Under the pieces are notes generated by a model. That model was given only the letters and a program-made list of their open reading frames with translations. It had not been told where the DNA came from and searched no databases. A program made the translations under genes and the position numbers. From the NCBI GenBank assembly GCA_002413755.1, contig DHXQ01000008.1, positions 813 to 33,778 on the forward strand: 32,966 nt of DNA. Direction: 5' to 3'. This document shows positions 22,907-30,747 of this stretch, piece by piece. Source of the stretch: Candidatus Saccharibacteria bacterium UBA5152 (GTDB lineage Bacteria; Patescibacteriota; Saccharimonadia; Saccharimonadales; UBA4665). The first letter of the stretch is position 1. Each line of letters starts with the position of its first letter.

Positions 22907-23014
22907 TTATAGATTCTTGAGGAATCGGTCGATCTGCGAGATCTGAGCATCATTGGTGCTCGTGAACTCAAAGGATAAACCACTGCTGTTCTGTGATGTT
23001 GTCATGTTACTCAT
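22907..23014 (-). CDS. Micro-protein gene (35 aa) with near-consensus promoter and strong terminator
   Basis: ATG 23014 to TAA 22907 encodes 35 residues: a Ser/Thr/Asn-rich N-terminal half (MSNMTTSQNSSGLSFEFTST) and an amphipathic C-terminal helix (NDAQISQIDRFLKNL). The transcript is delimited by TTGACA-16 bp-TATAAT (23127-23100, minus strand) and the terminator at 22853-22877, giving an RNA of about 240 nt. The leader of about 80 nt is A/C-rich and unstructured, as in highly translated mRNAs. AAAGG lies 12-16 bases before the ATG, a weak ribosome binding site. Function is unknown; a regulatory RNA carrying an incidental ORF is the alternative. Confidence 0.55.
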   Translation of the reverse strand: MSNMTTSQNSSGLSFEFTSTNDAQISQIDRFLKNL

Positions 23015-23099
23015 ACTAATTACTACTTACCTTTACTAAACTTTTTGTTTTTTGATTTTTGTTTGTTGGAACGTTTTTGTTTGTTACTCAACACTCAGT

Positions 23100-23127
23100 A
23101 TTATACATGAACTTGCTTTTTTGTCAA
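23100..23127 (-). promoter_or_regulatory. Near-consensus sigma70 promoter
   Basis: On the minus strand TTGACA (23127-23122) and TATAAT (23105-23100) are both perfect, separated by 16 bp. It is the best promoter in the window and drives only the 35-codon gene. Confidence 0.8.
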
Positions 23128-23279
23128 TGTATTTTATTTGTGTCTGGTCTCAATCTCCTCATTTTACCTGTCCATACCTCTTATGGCAATATGTATATTG
23201 TGGTAATTATTGCAACGCCAATAGGGTTAGGCAGGGCAGGGTGGTCAGCCGTAGCATGTACGAAACACCGCAAAAACGA

Positions 23280-23285
23280 TATAAT
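23280..23285 (+). promoter_or_regulatory. -10 box before the DnaQ-UvrC fusion gene
   Basis: TATAAT ends four bases before ATG 23290 and ten before ATG 23296. It fixes the start near 23290 and excludes the 77 upstream codons of the open frame. Confidence 0.55.
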
Positions 23286-23289
23286 ACTC

Positions 23290-24765
23290 ATGCTAATGCA
23301 GTTATCGCTCGAGGGATTTGAGGAGGTGAAGCTGAGTGGGGCCTTGGACGCGCCGCTGGTTTTTGTCGACATCGAAACCAATGGTCTGAACCACATCAGT
23401 GGCCGGGTCATCGAAGTCGCCGCTATCCGGGTCGAAAACGGCCGGATCACCCGTGAGTTCAACCAACTGATCGATCCCGAAACCGAATTACCGCAATTTA
23501 TCACTTCTCTCACCGGCATTCGCAATGAAGATTTGCGCGGCGCCCTACCCTTCCGCCAGATTGCCGACGAACTGCACGACATCCTGAAGGGCGCCATCTT
23601 CGTCGCCCACAATGTCCGCTTCGATTATTCTTTCCTGAAGCAGGAATTTAAGCGAGTCAATCAGAACTTCCTGCCCAAGCAGCTCTGCACCGTTAAACTG
23701 TCACGGGTACTCTACCCCGAGCAAAAGAGCCACAAGCTGGAGAGTCTGATCCAGCGCCACGGCTTCAGTTACGAGAAGCGCCACCGGGCTTACGATGATG
23801 CGCTGGTGCTCTGGCAATTTATCCAACATGTGGCGCGTAGCTTTCAGCCCGAAGTCATTGAGATTGCCGTCAAGAAGCAGCTCAAGCAGCCGGCCATGCC
23901 GAAGAATATCAAGCCCGAGCTGGTCAAAGGCCTGCCGGCGGCGCCCGGCGTCTACATCTTCGAAGATGATCAAAACAAGCCGCTGTACATCGGTAAATCA
24001 ATCAACATCAAGAAGCGCGTGCTGCAGCATTTCGGCCACGACCACGACGACAACAAAGAGTTCAAAATCGCCCAGACCGTCAAACACATCTCCACCATGC
24101 AAACTGGCGGCGAGCTGGAAGCGCTACTGTTGGAATCGCGCCTGGTCAAAGAAATGATGCCGCTGTACAACCGCCAGTTACGCCGGACAGACAAGCTACT
24201 GCTAGTCCGCGCCACCCCTGACGACGCTGGCTACCTCCACGTCAAACTCGAGGAAGCCAACGGCCTGAGCACCGAAGACCTGGGCAGTATATTGGCCGTC
24301 TACGAGCGGCGCTCGCGGGCCAGATCGAGCCTGCAAGATCTGCAAAAAACCTACGATCTCTGCCCCAAGCTTTTGGGACTCGAAAAGTCGAGCGCCGCCT
24401 GCTTTTTGTACCAACTTCACAAATGCCGCGGGGCCTGTGCCGGCCACGAGCCGGCCGATCTGTACAACCAACGCTTGCTGACCGCTTTCGAACATCAGCG
24501 GATCCGCGAGTGGCCGTACCAGGGCGCTGTCTTAGTTCAAGAGAAATTCAACGAGACGATGATCAGCAGTGGTATCATTGTCGACCAGTGGTGTGTCATC
24601 GGCGAAGTCAGCCAGCAGGAATACTGCGAGCCCGAAGTCCAGACTCACACCAAGACCTTCGACCTGGACACCTATAAAATTCTGCAGAACTTCCTGGCCA
24701 CCAAATTTCATAAACTGATCATCCAGCCATTATCACAACAGGACATGCAGCAACTGGGCGTTTAG
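23290..24765 (+). CDS. DnaQ-like 3'-5' exonuclease fused to GIY-YIG (UvrC/Cho-like) nuclease
   Basis: From ATG 23290 the protein has about 491 aa. The first part is a DEDDh exonuclease: VFVDIETNG (Asp, Glu), VAHNVRFDYSFLKQEF, and HRAYDDALVLWQ (His, Asp). The second part is a GIY-YIG domain: LPAAPGVYIFEDDQNKPLYIGKS...RVLQHF, followed by a region with Cys in LHKCRGACAGHEP. This is the same fusion as the actinobacterial DnaQ-UvrC proteins, and the nuclease part is like E. coli Cho. It probably nicks damaged DNA and trims it. The frame is open back to 23059, but that region is AT-rich and hydrophobic and lies upstream of TATAAT. The next gene follows after 18 bp. Confidence 0.9.
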   Translation: MLMQLSLEGFEEVKLSGALDAPLVFVDIETNGLNHISGRVIEVAAIRVENGRITREFNQLIDPETELPQFITSLTGIRNEDLRGALPFRQIADELHDILKGAIFVAHNVRFDYSFLKQEFKRVNQNFLPKQLCTVKLSRVLYPEQKSHKLESLIQRHGFSYEKRHRAYDDALVLWQFIQHVARSFQPEVIEIAVKKQLKQPAMPKNIKPELVKGLPAAPGVYIFEDDQNKPLYIGKSINIKKRVLQHFGHDHDDNKEFKIAQTVKHISTMQTGGELEALLLESRLVKEMMPLYNRQLRRTDKLLLVRATPDDAGYLHVKLEEANGLSTEDLGSILAVYERRSRARSSLQDLQKTYDLCPKLLGLEKSSAACFLYQLHKCRGACAGHEPADLYNQRLLTAFEHQRIREWPYQGAVLVQEKFNETMISSGIIVDQWCVIGEVSQQEYCEPEVQTHTKTFDLDTYKILQNFLATKFHKLIIQPLSQQDMQQLGV

Positions 24766-24771
24766 CTTTGG

Positions 24772-24777
24772 TATACT
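24772..24777 (+). promoter_or_regulatory. -10 box giving a leaderless S51-like transcript
   Basis: TATACT ends six bases before ATG 24784, in the 18-bp gap after the fusion gene stop. Confidence 0.55.
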
Positions 24778-24783
24778 GAACAC

Positions 24784-25422
24784 ATGCGCCTCTATTTATC
24801 GTCGTACCGTTTCGGTAACAACCCCGAGCAAATCCTGAAGCTGACCACTGGCAGGCGGGCCGCCGTCATTGTCAACGCCATGGATGGCGTTTCGGATAAA
24901 GAGCGGTCTGAGATAGTCCAAACAGACATGGAGAGCCTGCAGCGGCTTGGTTTTACCCCCGAAGAAATCGACCTCCGGAATTACTTCGGCAAACGCCTGG
25001 AGCTGACCGCCAAAATGGTTAATTTTGACTTTGTCTGGGTACATGGTGGTAACGTCTTCGTGCTGCGCCGAGCTTTCAAGATGAGTGGTGCCGACTGGGT
25101 GCTGACGGATATGCTCCGAGAAGATCAGATTGCCTACGGCGGGTTTGACGCCGGCATTTGCGTGTTGCAGCGCGACCTCCACGGCCTTGAGCTGGTCGAC
25201 GATGCCGTCGAAGTCCCCGAAGGCTACATCCTGGAAACGCCTTGGGAAGGCCTGAAGACCTTCCGTTATTCATTCGCCCCGCACTACAAGTCCAGCGACC
25301 CCAAGTCGGCCGCTATGGAAAAGGTTATCGCCGCCTACAGCGCCAACGCCACGCGCTACGTCACCCTCGGTGACGGTGAAGTGCTGGTTATCAACGGCAA
25401 CGAAGAATTCGTCGATTTCTAA
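24784..25422 (+). CDS. Peptidase E (S51)-like protein with Asp at the nucleophile position
   Basis: The 212-aa protein has the class-I glutamine-amidotransferase-like fold of peptidase E: an N-terminal MRLYLSSYRFGNNPE, AVIVNAMDG, VWVHGGNVFVLRRAF (the conserved GGN-x-F), and the nucleophile elbow. In active S51 enzymes the elbow reads G-x-S-A-G; here it is YGGFDAGI (residues 118-125) with Asp122 in place of Ser. A serine mechanism like that of aspartyl dipeptidase is therefore not possible. The protein may be a non-catalytic or altered relative; such variants are seen among family members. It is convergent with the cupredoxin gene, their stop codons overlapping (CTAA). Confidence 0.8.
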   Translation: MRLYLSSYRFGNNPEQILKLTTGRRAAVIVNAMDGVSDKERSEIVQTDMESLQRLGFTPEEIDLRNYFGKRLELTAKMVNFDFVWVHGGNVFVLRRAFKMSGADWVLTDMLREDQIAYGGFDAGICVLQRDLHGLELVDDAVEVPEGYILETPWEGLKTFRYSFAPHYKSSDPKSAAMEKVIAAYSANATRYVTLGDGEVLVINGNEEFVDF

Positions 25423-25859
25423 TCGACAATAACCGTGGCCTTCATGGTTGCGTGTATCCCGCAGTGGTAGGTGTAAGTGCCCGCCTTCATGAAGGTGAAA
25501 CTATAGGTCTGGTTTTGCGAGATTGGTGAGCCGTCGGGCGCATCGCTGGATGATGAGTCGGCTACGATGCTGTGCTGAGTTGAGTCCTTGTTGGTCCAGG
25601 TCACCTTTTGGCCGACTTTGACGCGAATCACTTGCGGGCTGAAAGCAAAGTTATCAATCGCAACCGCGGTGGCTTCAACTGCCTTCGAAGTATCTCCTGA
25701 TGCCGAGCTACTCGATGAATTACTGTCCGACGAAGTCGCCGGCATCGGCATATTTGAATCTGTCTTATTCGAACGCATAGCCAGCACGCCAAACACTGCG
25801 CCACCGACGATAATCAAGCCTAACACAATACCTACAATAATCTTTTTATTCATACTCAT
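25419..25859 (-). CDS. Membrane-anchored or secreted cupredoxin
   Basis: The 146-aa protein has a basic start, a hydrophobic helix (about residues 6-27, IIVGIVLGLIIVGGAVFGVL), a Ser/Met-rich linker (about 33-60), then a plastocyanin-like domain: IDNFAFSPQVIRVKVGQKVTW, QHSIVAD, and YTYHCGIHATMKATVIVD. The type-1 copper ligands are present in order: His of QHS, Cys and His of HCGIH, and Met of TMK. It binds one copper ion outside the membrane, for electron transfer or copper handling. ATG 25859 follows TATACA by two bases; the second Met at 25853 lies eight bases after it and may be the real start. Confidence 0.85.
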   Translation of the reverse strand: MSMNKKIIVGIVLGLIIVGGAVFGVLAMRSNKTDSNMPMPATSSDSNSSSSSASGDTSKAVEATAVAIDNFAFSPQVIRVKVGQKVTWTNKDSTQHSIVADSSSSDAPDGSPISQNQTYSFTFMKAGTYTYHCGIHATMKATVIVD

Positions 25860-25886
25860 AGTGTATACCCTGCAGCAAGCTTTAGC

Positions 25887-26504
25887 CTACAGTTGGCCGC
25901 GGCGCTTAAGTTCTAACGAACCGAGCAGTTCGTATGGCACCCAGAATCCTAGATCACGCGTCCATAATTGCTTGGACCGGCGGTCAAACCTGCGCGGCAG
26001 ACCAGCAGGTATGAGGGGATTGATACCGAGCTTCCTTGCTTGCATAGCCACTCGGCCGACATGATGCGCCTGGGCAACGATGATCAGATTCAGCTCTGGC
26101 TCGCCATGCTCTTTCATGGTTTGTTGAATGAATTTGAGCATACCCCACGATCCGGCGCTGCGGCTTGGAACCTTTGAGATGGGTACGTCAACCAGATTGA
26201 TGCGATCAAGTGGCTGCGATTTCAAGATACGGTCAAGGTCCTCTTTCTTCTTTTCTGACAGATCAACTTCATGTACAGTCTCATCTCCAGAGACACGAGT
26301 GCTGAGCCACATTGCACCGTACGTGTTTTTGTCAACAAATAGCTTCCTGTTATCGGTAGCTAAAAGAAAGCCGGTATCGGCCAGCTCGGCATTAACACTC
26401 TCTGGACCGATACTGGTACCAAATGAGAACGCGCCCACAGCGTTAGCCCTACTGAAGTCGTCAGTTACCTCATTATGACCCAGCGCCGATCGTAAGATAC
26501 CCAT
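25887..26504 (-). CDS. YdcF-like (DUF218) protein
   Basis: The 205-aa protein shows elements of the DUF218/YdcF fold: an early GAFSFGTSIGPES loop, a central LDRINLVDVPISKVPSRSAGSWG segment, and LIIVAQAHHVGRVAMQARKLGINPL near the C-terminus, matching the family's conserved (T/A)-x-x-x-H-x-x-R(A/S) helix. E. coli YdcF binds S-adenosylmethionine; others are linked to envelope processes. Unlike many relatives there is no N-terminal membrane helix. TATACT lies 11 bases before ATG 26504. The call is moderate because the N-terminal third is divergent. Confidence 0.6.
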   Translation of the reverse strand: MGILRSALGHNEVTDDFSRANAVGAFSFGTSIGPESVNAELADTGFLLATDNRKLFVDKNTYGAMWLSTRVSGDETVHEVDLSEKKKEDLDRILKSQPLDRINLVDVPISKVPSRSAGSWGMLKFIQQTMKEHGEPELNLIIVAQAHHVGRVAMQARKLGINPLIPAGLPRRFDRRSKQLWTRDLGFWVPYELLGSLELKRRGQL

Positions 26505-26560
26505 GAGTAGTGCTTAGTATACAGCAAATAGATCGTGTATGAGCGCCGTGTACCGGTCTG

Positions 26561-27181
26561 CTACTTTACGAGCAGCGAATCATCGGGCTGATGTGCAAAG
26601 CGGTCGGCCGCGTACTGCCAGTTGACGACGTTCCACCAGGCTTTGACATAATCAGCCCGCTTGTAGGTGTAGTCCAGGTAGTAGGCGTGTTCCCAGACGT
26701 CAAGCCCGAGCAGCGGCGCCGGGCCGCCCTGCATCAGTGGCGAATCCTGATTCGGCGTTGTGATAATTGATAGATCAGGTTGCAACCACGCCCAGCCGCT
26801 ACCGAAGACGGCCAATGATTTGGCCTCAAATTCTTCGGTGAACTTCTGGAAACTGCCGTATGTATGGGTAATGGCGTCAGCCAAAGCGCCACTCGGTTCA
26901 CCGCCACCGTCGGGGCTCATAAATTTCCAAAACAGAGTGTGATTATAATGGCCGCCACCGTGGTTGCGCACCGCCGTGCGGATGCTCTCCGGCACACTAT
27001 CTAGGTTCTGGAGCAGTTCGAGCAATGGTTTTTCCTGAATCGACGGATCCTGGCCCAGGGCAGCGTTCAGTTTATCAACGTAGGTCTGGTGGTGCTTGCT
27101 GTGGTGCAGCTCCATGATTGTCTTGCTGATATATTTGCCGAAGGCATCGTAGTTATAGTCAAGTGCGGGCAGAGTGTACAT
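26561..27181 (-). CDS. Fe/Mn superoxide dismutase
   Basis: The 206-aa protein is a complete Fe/Mn SOD: MYTLPALDYNYDAF, ELHHSKHHQTYVDKLN (first metal His at about 27), HGGGHYNHTLFWKFMSP (second His), and LLGLDVWEHAYYLDYTYKRADYVKAWWNVVNW (Asp and His ligands). It converts superoxide to oxygen and peroxide in the cytoplasm. Iron or manganese use cannot be told safely by eye. AGGAG lies seven bases before ATG 27181, so this gene has a normal Shine-Dalgarno sequence, unlike many neighbours. An oxygen-exposed lifestyle, as for an epibiont of aerobic hosts, is consistent. Confidence 0.95.
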   Translation of the reverse strand: MYTLPALDYNYDAFGKYISKTIMELHHSKHHQTYVDKLNAALGQDPSIQEKPLLELLQNLDSVPESIRTAVRNHGGGHYNHTLFWKFMSPDGGGEPSGALADAITHTYGSFQKFTEEFEAKSLAVFGSGWAWLQPDLSIITTPNQDSPLMQGGPAPLLGLDVWEHAYYLDYTYKRADYVKAWWNVVNWQYAADRFAHQPDDSLLVK

Positions 27182-27211
27182 AGATAGTCTCCTGAGATTA
27201 CATGTCAGGAT

Positions 27212-28009
27212 CTAGTATACGCTGCTGCTAAGTGGCGCAGAAGACTGTCCAACCAGAACACTACGTTCGTCGGCAGCTGCGTAAAATGCATAGTCAGCGT
27301 CATGAAACGACTGAAAATCTCTCACAAAACCTGCATCGTGTAATGTAGGGTCTTCGAGCAGTGCGGAAGTTGTCACATTAACACGCGGTATCTCATGATC
27401 GTCAGTAATCAGGCCAGCATTGAGCAAAAATTTAGGAAAATCTTCCATCGTACCTAGGATGGCAAATCTGGAAGGGTCTGTCCCCGTATAACTGGCTTGA
27501 AAGTTTCGGACATTGTCACTCAGCGCAAATTCCGAAAATGGTAGATCGGGATCTTGACCTGTTTGCCAGCCGCGTAAACTAGGGTCAAAATGTTTTTGCT
27601 GCTGCAAATATCTGTAATGCGATACCATTCGCGCTAATGGGTCGCGCACGACGGTCATCTGACGGACCTCGCGGTCTGCAGCAACGCCCTCAAAGGTGTT
27701 CACTACGAAATGTCCTACTATTGCATCCCCTTTTCGGAAAGCCACTTCAGGCGAAGTTGCTAGTGCTCCCCTTGCTTTCAATATGCTATGTGTTAATTGC
27801 GGCGGCAAATATCCAATTGCATTCGCAATTGCTATGTGTGCCGGTCTTTCACGCCGCAGTAATTGCCGATCACTCCTTAGGAGCTTTTGCGAGCTCATAT
27901 CATATACATACACCTGTTTGGAACCATGGTGCTCTATGACTGCGTTGCGGAGTGACAAGCCCGCCGTTTTGGGTACATGGACGAATATGTCGACTGGTGA
28001 CAGCTTCAT
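27212..28009 (-). CDS. Sulfotransferase family protein
   Basis: About 265 aa from ATG 28009. The 5'-PAPS phosphate loop is FVHVPKTAGLSLR (about residues 9-21) and the 3'-phosphate motif is MTVVRDPLARMVSHYRY. Both match the sulfotransferase family 2 (carbohydrate sulfotransferase-like) pattern. It would transfer sulfate from PAPS to a sugar or lipid acceptor. I see no PAPS-forming genes in the window. The two-residue longer start at 28015 is rejected: TATAAT (28021-28016) leaves exactly six bases to ATG 28009, matching other leaderless genes. The C-terminal half is weakly conserved. Confidence 0.75.
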   Translation of the reverse strand: MKLSPVDIFVHVPKTAGLSLRNAVIEHHGSKQVYVYDMSSQKLLRSDRQLLRRERPAHIAIANAIGYLPPQLTHSILKARGALATSPEVAFRKGDAIVGHFVVNTFEGVAADREVRQMTVVRDPLARMVSHYRYLQQQKHFDPSLRGWQTGQDPDLPFSEFALSDNVRNFQASYTGTDPSRFAILGTMEDFPKFLLNAGLITDDHEIPRVNVTTSALLEDPTLHDAGFVRDFQSFHDADYAFYAAADERSVLVGQSSAPLSSSVY

Positions 28010-28015
28010 TGTCAT

Positions 28016-28021
28016 ATTATA
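28016..28021 (-). promoter_or_regulatory. -10 box of the sulfotransferase gene (leaderless)
   Basis: Consensus TATAAT on the minus strand ends six bases before ATG 28009. The upstream in-frame ATG at 28015 abuts the box and would not be transcribed. Confidence 0.55.
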
Positions 28022-28070
28022 TAATATAGATTATAAAATTGCAATGTACTCGCTATTTGGCTACGGCTGA

Positions 28071-28319
28071 TTAGCGGATACGAGTCATCAGGCGCAGGTT
28101 GGCGAGATAGGTCTGAGCATCGAGCTTGGGGTGGATGTTCAGGTAGTGCATGTGCTTCTTGACGAAGGAGATCTCGTTATTCGGGTACTGCGAGATGTTG
28201 GTGCTGTAGCTGGCGACGGTGTTGTAGAGTTTGTTGTCGACCATCCCCTGCAGTTCTTTTTCAATATCAATGCCTTCTTCAGTCTCAAAATAATTAACTT
28301 TTTGGCGAAGTCCGGCCAT
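28071..28319 (-). CDS. Hypothetical protein (82 aa)
   Basis: The 82-aa soluble protein (MAGLRQKVNYFETEEGIDIE..., ending in ANLRLMTRIR) is helical with many Tyr and Asn residues and no recognised domain. Its ATG lies two bases after the stop of a 22-codon Lys-rich ORF, so translation is probably coupled. No membrane segment or metal motif is visible. Confidence 0.6.
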   Translation of the reverse strand: MAGLRQKVNYFETEEGIDIEKELQGMVDNKLYNTVASYSTNISQYPNNEISFVKKHMHYLNIHPKLDAQTYLANLRLMTRIR

Positions 28320-28321
28320 GG

Positions 28322-28390
28322 TTATACCGTGACCTTTGGCTTTTTTTGCTTCTTGATCTCTTTATTGCCCTTGTTCTTTTCCTTTGACAT
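28322..28390 (-). CDS. Very small Lys-rich protein (22 aa)
   Basis: ATG 28390 to TAA 28322, beginning MSKEKNKGNKEIKKQKKPKV. Eleven of 22 residues are Lys or Arg-like basic, suggesting RNA or ribosome binding. AGGA lies seven bases upstream, and a TATAAC box lies further upstream. It ends two bases before the 82-aa gene. Confidence 0.45.
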   Translation of the reverse strand: MSKEKNKGNKEIKKQKKPKVTV

Positions 28391-28562
28391 AGTTATGTCC
28401 TATCCGAGTTATAAGCACCTAAGATATGTGCGTCTAAGCCTAAGTATACACTTTTTGACATCATTTGTCGCCCCCAAGCCAGTTTGACAGCGAGGTTACC
28501 TGGCATAGCTTGCGCAGTAATCGTAAGAGCTGTAGGCTAAAGGTAAGATTAGGGAGTGACGT

Positions 28563-28862
28563 ATGCAACCTGACGACAAGACACAAAAGGCCGCCAAAGA
28601 CATTAGCCAGACTATCGACAAGCAAGATCCTCCTGCTGGTTACCCCGTCGCTGAATTGCTTGATGCGCCGGTGAAACCTCTACAAGCAGCCGTCGTCGAA
28701 GCCACCTCCAACCATAGAGTCGTCTTTATCATCGGTGGTGCTGGGATACTATTCGCGGTCGGGATACTGCTGGCTGTGTTTAGTTTTGTGCTTCTGGGAA
28801 TAATTCTGGTTGCCGTAGCAGCAATACTGGTACTGCTCGGCGTTTTTCTGCCGATCCGCTGA
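28563..28862 (+). CDS. Small membrane protein (99 aa)
   Basis: GGGAG lies six bases before ATG 28563. The first 50 residues are hydrophilic (MQPDDKTQKAAKDISQTIDK...), then two adjacent hydrophobic helices (about residues 53-72 VFIIGGAGILFAVGILLAVF and 74-95 FVLLGIILVAVAAILVLLGVF) form a membrane hairpin. No family is recognised. It is convergent with sppA, 20 bp apart. Confidence 0.65.
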   Translation: MQPDDKTQKAAKDISQTIDKQDPPAGYPVAELLDAPVKPLQAAVVEATSNHRVVFIIGGAGILFAVGILLAVFSFVLLGIILVAVAAILVLLGVFLPIR

Positions 28863-28882
28863 GCTTGCCGAGCGGGGGCTGG

Positions 28883-29974
28883 CTACTTACACCAGCTGCT
28901 GATATCGCCGTGGTAAGCCAGGCTGGCTTGGCTGAGACTGCAGAGATCAACTTCTTGGGCCTTGGGCTGCTGCTGATGCGAGACAGCCATAAATAGTGAC
29001 CGCACGAAACCGTACGATGGCTGTTCCTGCACCACGCTGTAATCATTCGGGTAGCCAGCAGCTTTGGCCAGGGTGTCGTAAGCATCCTGACGGTTCATGG
29101 TGGCGTCGCTGAGATGATAGGCGAGAGCTGTCCTCTGGTCGTACGCCATAGCGCCAATCTGATTACGAATGGTGGCCTCGTCTATACCCCGGCGCTTACT
29201 GACGTAGCTAACGAAATCGTCGTATTCATTATTTACTTGCTTCTGCAGGGCAGCAATTTCGTCAGATGTCAGCTTGCGGTACGGGTTACCGACGTCCTTG
29301 GACTTGCCAGCTGTGATGGTTACGGATTCAATGCCATTTTGAGTGACGACGCCGCTACCGAGCAAGCCGCTGTCTTCGGATAGTACGGTATTGTAATATT
29401 GGAACGGCCCCATAATAACGCCGATGCTACCGACATCACTACCGTAATCAACTAAGATCTTGTCGGTGCTGGCGGCCGCCCAATAGGCACCTGAAGCACC
29501 CGTACCGCTGATGTGGGCATAAATTGGCTTGTGAGTCTGGCTGCGGTAATACTCAACACCGTCGGCAATGGCGTGGGCTCCGTAAATTGTGCCGCCGGGC
29601 GAGTTGATTTCCAGGATAACCCCTTGGATAGAGCCGTCAGCGACCGCCCGATAGAGTTCGTCCTTGACGCTATAACCGGCAGTTTGCGAATCAAGCGCGC
29701 TAAAAATCCCACCTGATCCAGCGTCGGTCCCGGTTATCACACCGCTGACAGGAATCGATAGGAGTTGGTTAGGACTCGAACCATAGACCGTCGTGTAAGC
29801 TGAGGCTGGTTCTGTTGCCGTCGCACCACTAACCGCGGCAACCAGAAATATCATGCTAAACACAAAGATAATAAAGCCGCCAAACAAGCACAGCATCAGG
29901 ACATTCCAGGTAACAACGATGTTGATAACCCGCTTCACCAGAGATTCGAAGTAACCGTTGCCAAGGAATGCCAT
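28883..29974 (-). CDS. sppA: Signal peptide peptidase SppA (S49 family)
   Basis: The 363-aa protein has an N-terminal helix (about residues 25-50, then GATATEPAS), an ILEINSPGGTIYGAHAIADG block (about 120-139), and the catalytic Ser in SGTGASGAYWAA (Ser161). The downstream SVGSIGVIMG and TAGKSKDVGNPYR contain the candidate general-base Lys (K224 or K226). This Ser/Lys dyad and single-domain size match the Gram-positive SppA type, not the double-length E. coli form. It digests signal peptides and membrane protein fragments at the outer face of the membrane. Start ATG 29974 follows a GATACT-like -10 by nine bases. Confidence 0.88.
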   Translation of the reverse strand: MAFLGNGYFESLVKRVINIVVTWNVLMLCLFGGFIIFVFSMIFLVAAVSGATATEPASAYTTVYGSSPNQLLSIPVSGVITGTDAGSGGIFSALDSQTAGYSVKDELYRAVADGSIQGVILEINSPGGTIYGAHAIADGVEYYRSQTHKPIYAHISGTGASGAYWAAASTDKILVDYGSDVGSIGVIMGPFQYYNTVLSEDSGLLGSGVVTQNGIESVTITAGKSKDVGNPYRKLTSDEIAALQKQVNNEYDDFVSYVSKRRGIDEATIRNQIGAMAYDQRTALAYHLSDATMNRQDAYDTLAKAAGYPNDYSVVQEQPSYGFVRSLFMAVSHQQQPKAQEVDLCSLSQASLAYHGDISSWCK

Positions 29975-30032
29975 ATAACTTTAAGTATCTCACAAGGCGT
30001 GGTTAAAACGCTAGCGTTTACGTGGCGGGTGG

Positions 30033-30740
30033 TTAGAGGTTCACATTGCCGAGTAAATGGCCGACGGCATAGGTGACTGCCATGGCCGCCCCGCCACCAA
30101 CAAAGACGCGCAGCGAAGCAGCTATGCGGTGGCCGCCGCCCAAGATAGCGCCAATAGCGCCAGAAATGGCCAAGGCAACCAGGGCGCTGATAGTAATCGC
30201 CCAGACACCAGCGCTACTACTGGCAATCAGCGCGGCCACTATCGGCACAGCGGCCCCAACCGAAAAAGCGATTGCCGAGGCGACCGCCGCCTGGAGCGGA
30301 TTTGCCAATGCTGCATGGTCAATGCCGAGCTCATCACGGGCGTGGGCCGCCACCGCATCGTGGGCGTGGAGCTGCTGCGCTACTTGCTTGGCGAGCTCTG
30401 AGTCCAGGCCGCGCTGTTCGTATATCCAGGCCAGCTCGGCCAATTCTTCGGTAGGATTGTTGGCAATCGACTTCTTTTCGATAGCAATATCAGCCTTCTC
30501 GGAATCCTTTTGCGAGCTGACTGATACGTACTCGCCGGCAGCCATTGACAGTGCACCGGCCACCAGCCCAGCGATACCGGCCGTCAGTATAACCGCATCA
30601 TTCTGTGAGGCCGCCGACACGCCAAGCATCAAGCTGGCCGTCGACACAATGCCGTCGTTAACGCCCAGCACTGCCGCCCGCAACCAACCGGCACGCTGTG
30701 ATTTATGCTGTTCTGAATGGGGACTTTTGTATTCGCTCAT
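30033..30740 (-). CDS. VIT/CCC1 family iron/manganese transporter
   Basis: The 235-aa protein has the VIT family pattern: RAGWLRAAVLGVNDGIVSTASLMLGV at the start, GIAGLVAGALSMAAGEYVSVSSQKD in helix 2-3, an acidic-basic cytoplasmic helix region (about 75-135) and three C-terminal helices. These proteins move Fe2+ or Mn2+ out of the cytosol. The conserved Asp in NDGIV and the Met/Gly/Glu set in MAAGEY are present. A leaderless promoter (TATAAT at 30748-30753, seven bases before ATG) drives it. Confidence 0.9.
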   Translation of the reverse strand: MSEYKSPHSEQHKSQRAGWLRAAVLGVNDGIVSTASLMLGVSAASQNDAVILTAGIAGLVAGALSMAAGEYVSVSSQKDSEKADIAIEKKSIANNPTEELAELAWIYEQRGLDSELAKQVAQQLHAHDAVAAHARDELGIDHAALANPLQAAVASAIAFSVGAAVPIVAALIASSSAGVWAITISALVALAISGAIGAILGGGHRIAASLRVFVGGGAAMAVTYAVGHLLGNVNL

Positions 30741-30747
30741 CTAGACT

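Noticed and set aside
23059..23289. 77-codon extension of the DnaQ-UvrC frame
   Set aside because: AT-rich hydrophobic translation lying upstream of a TATAAT that places the start at 23290, and overlapping the strong promoter of the 35-aa gene.
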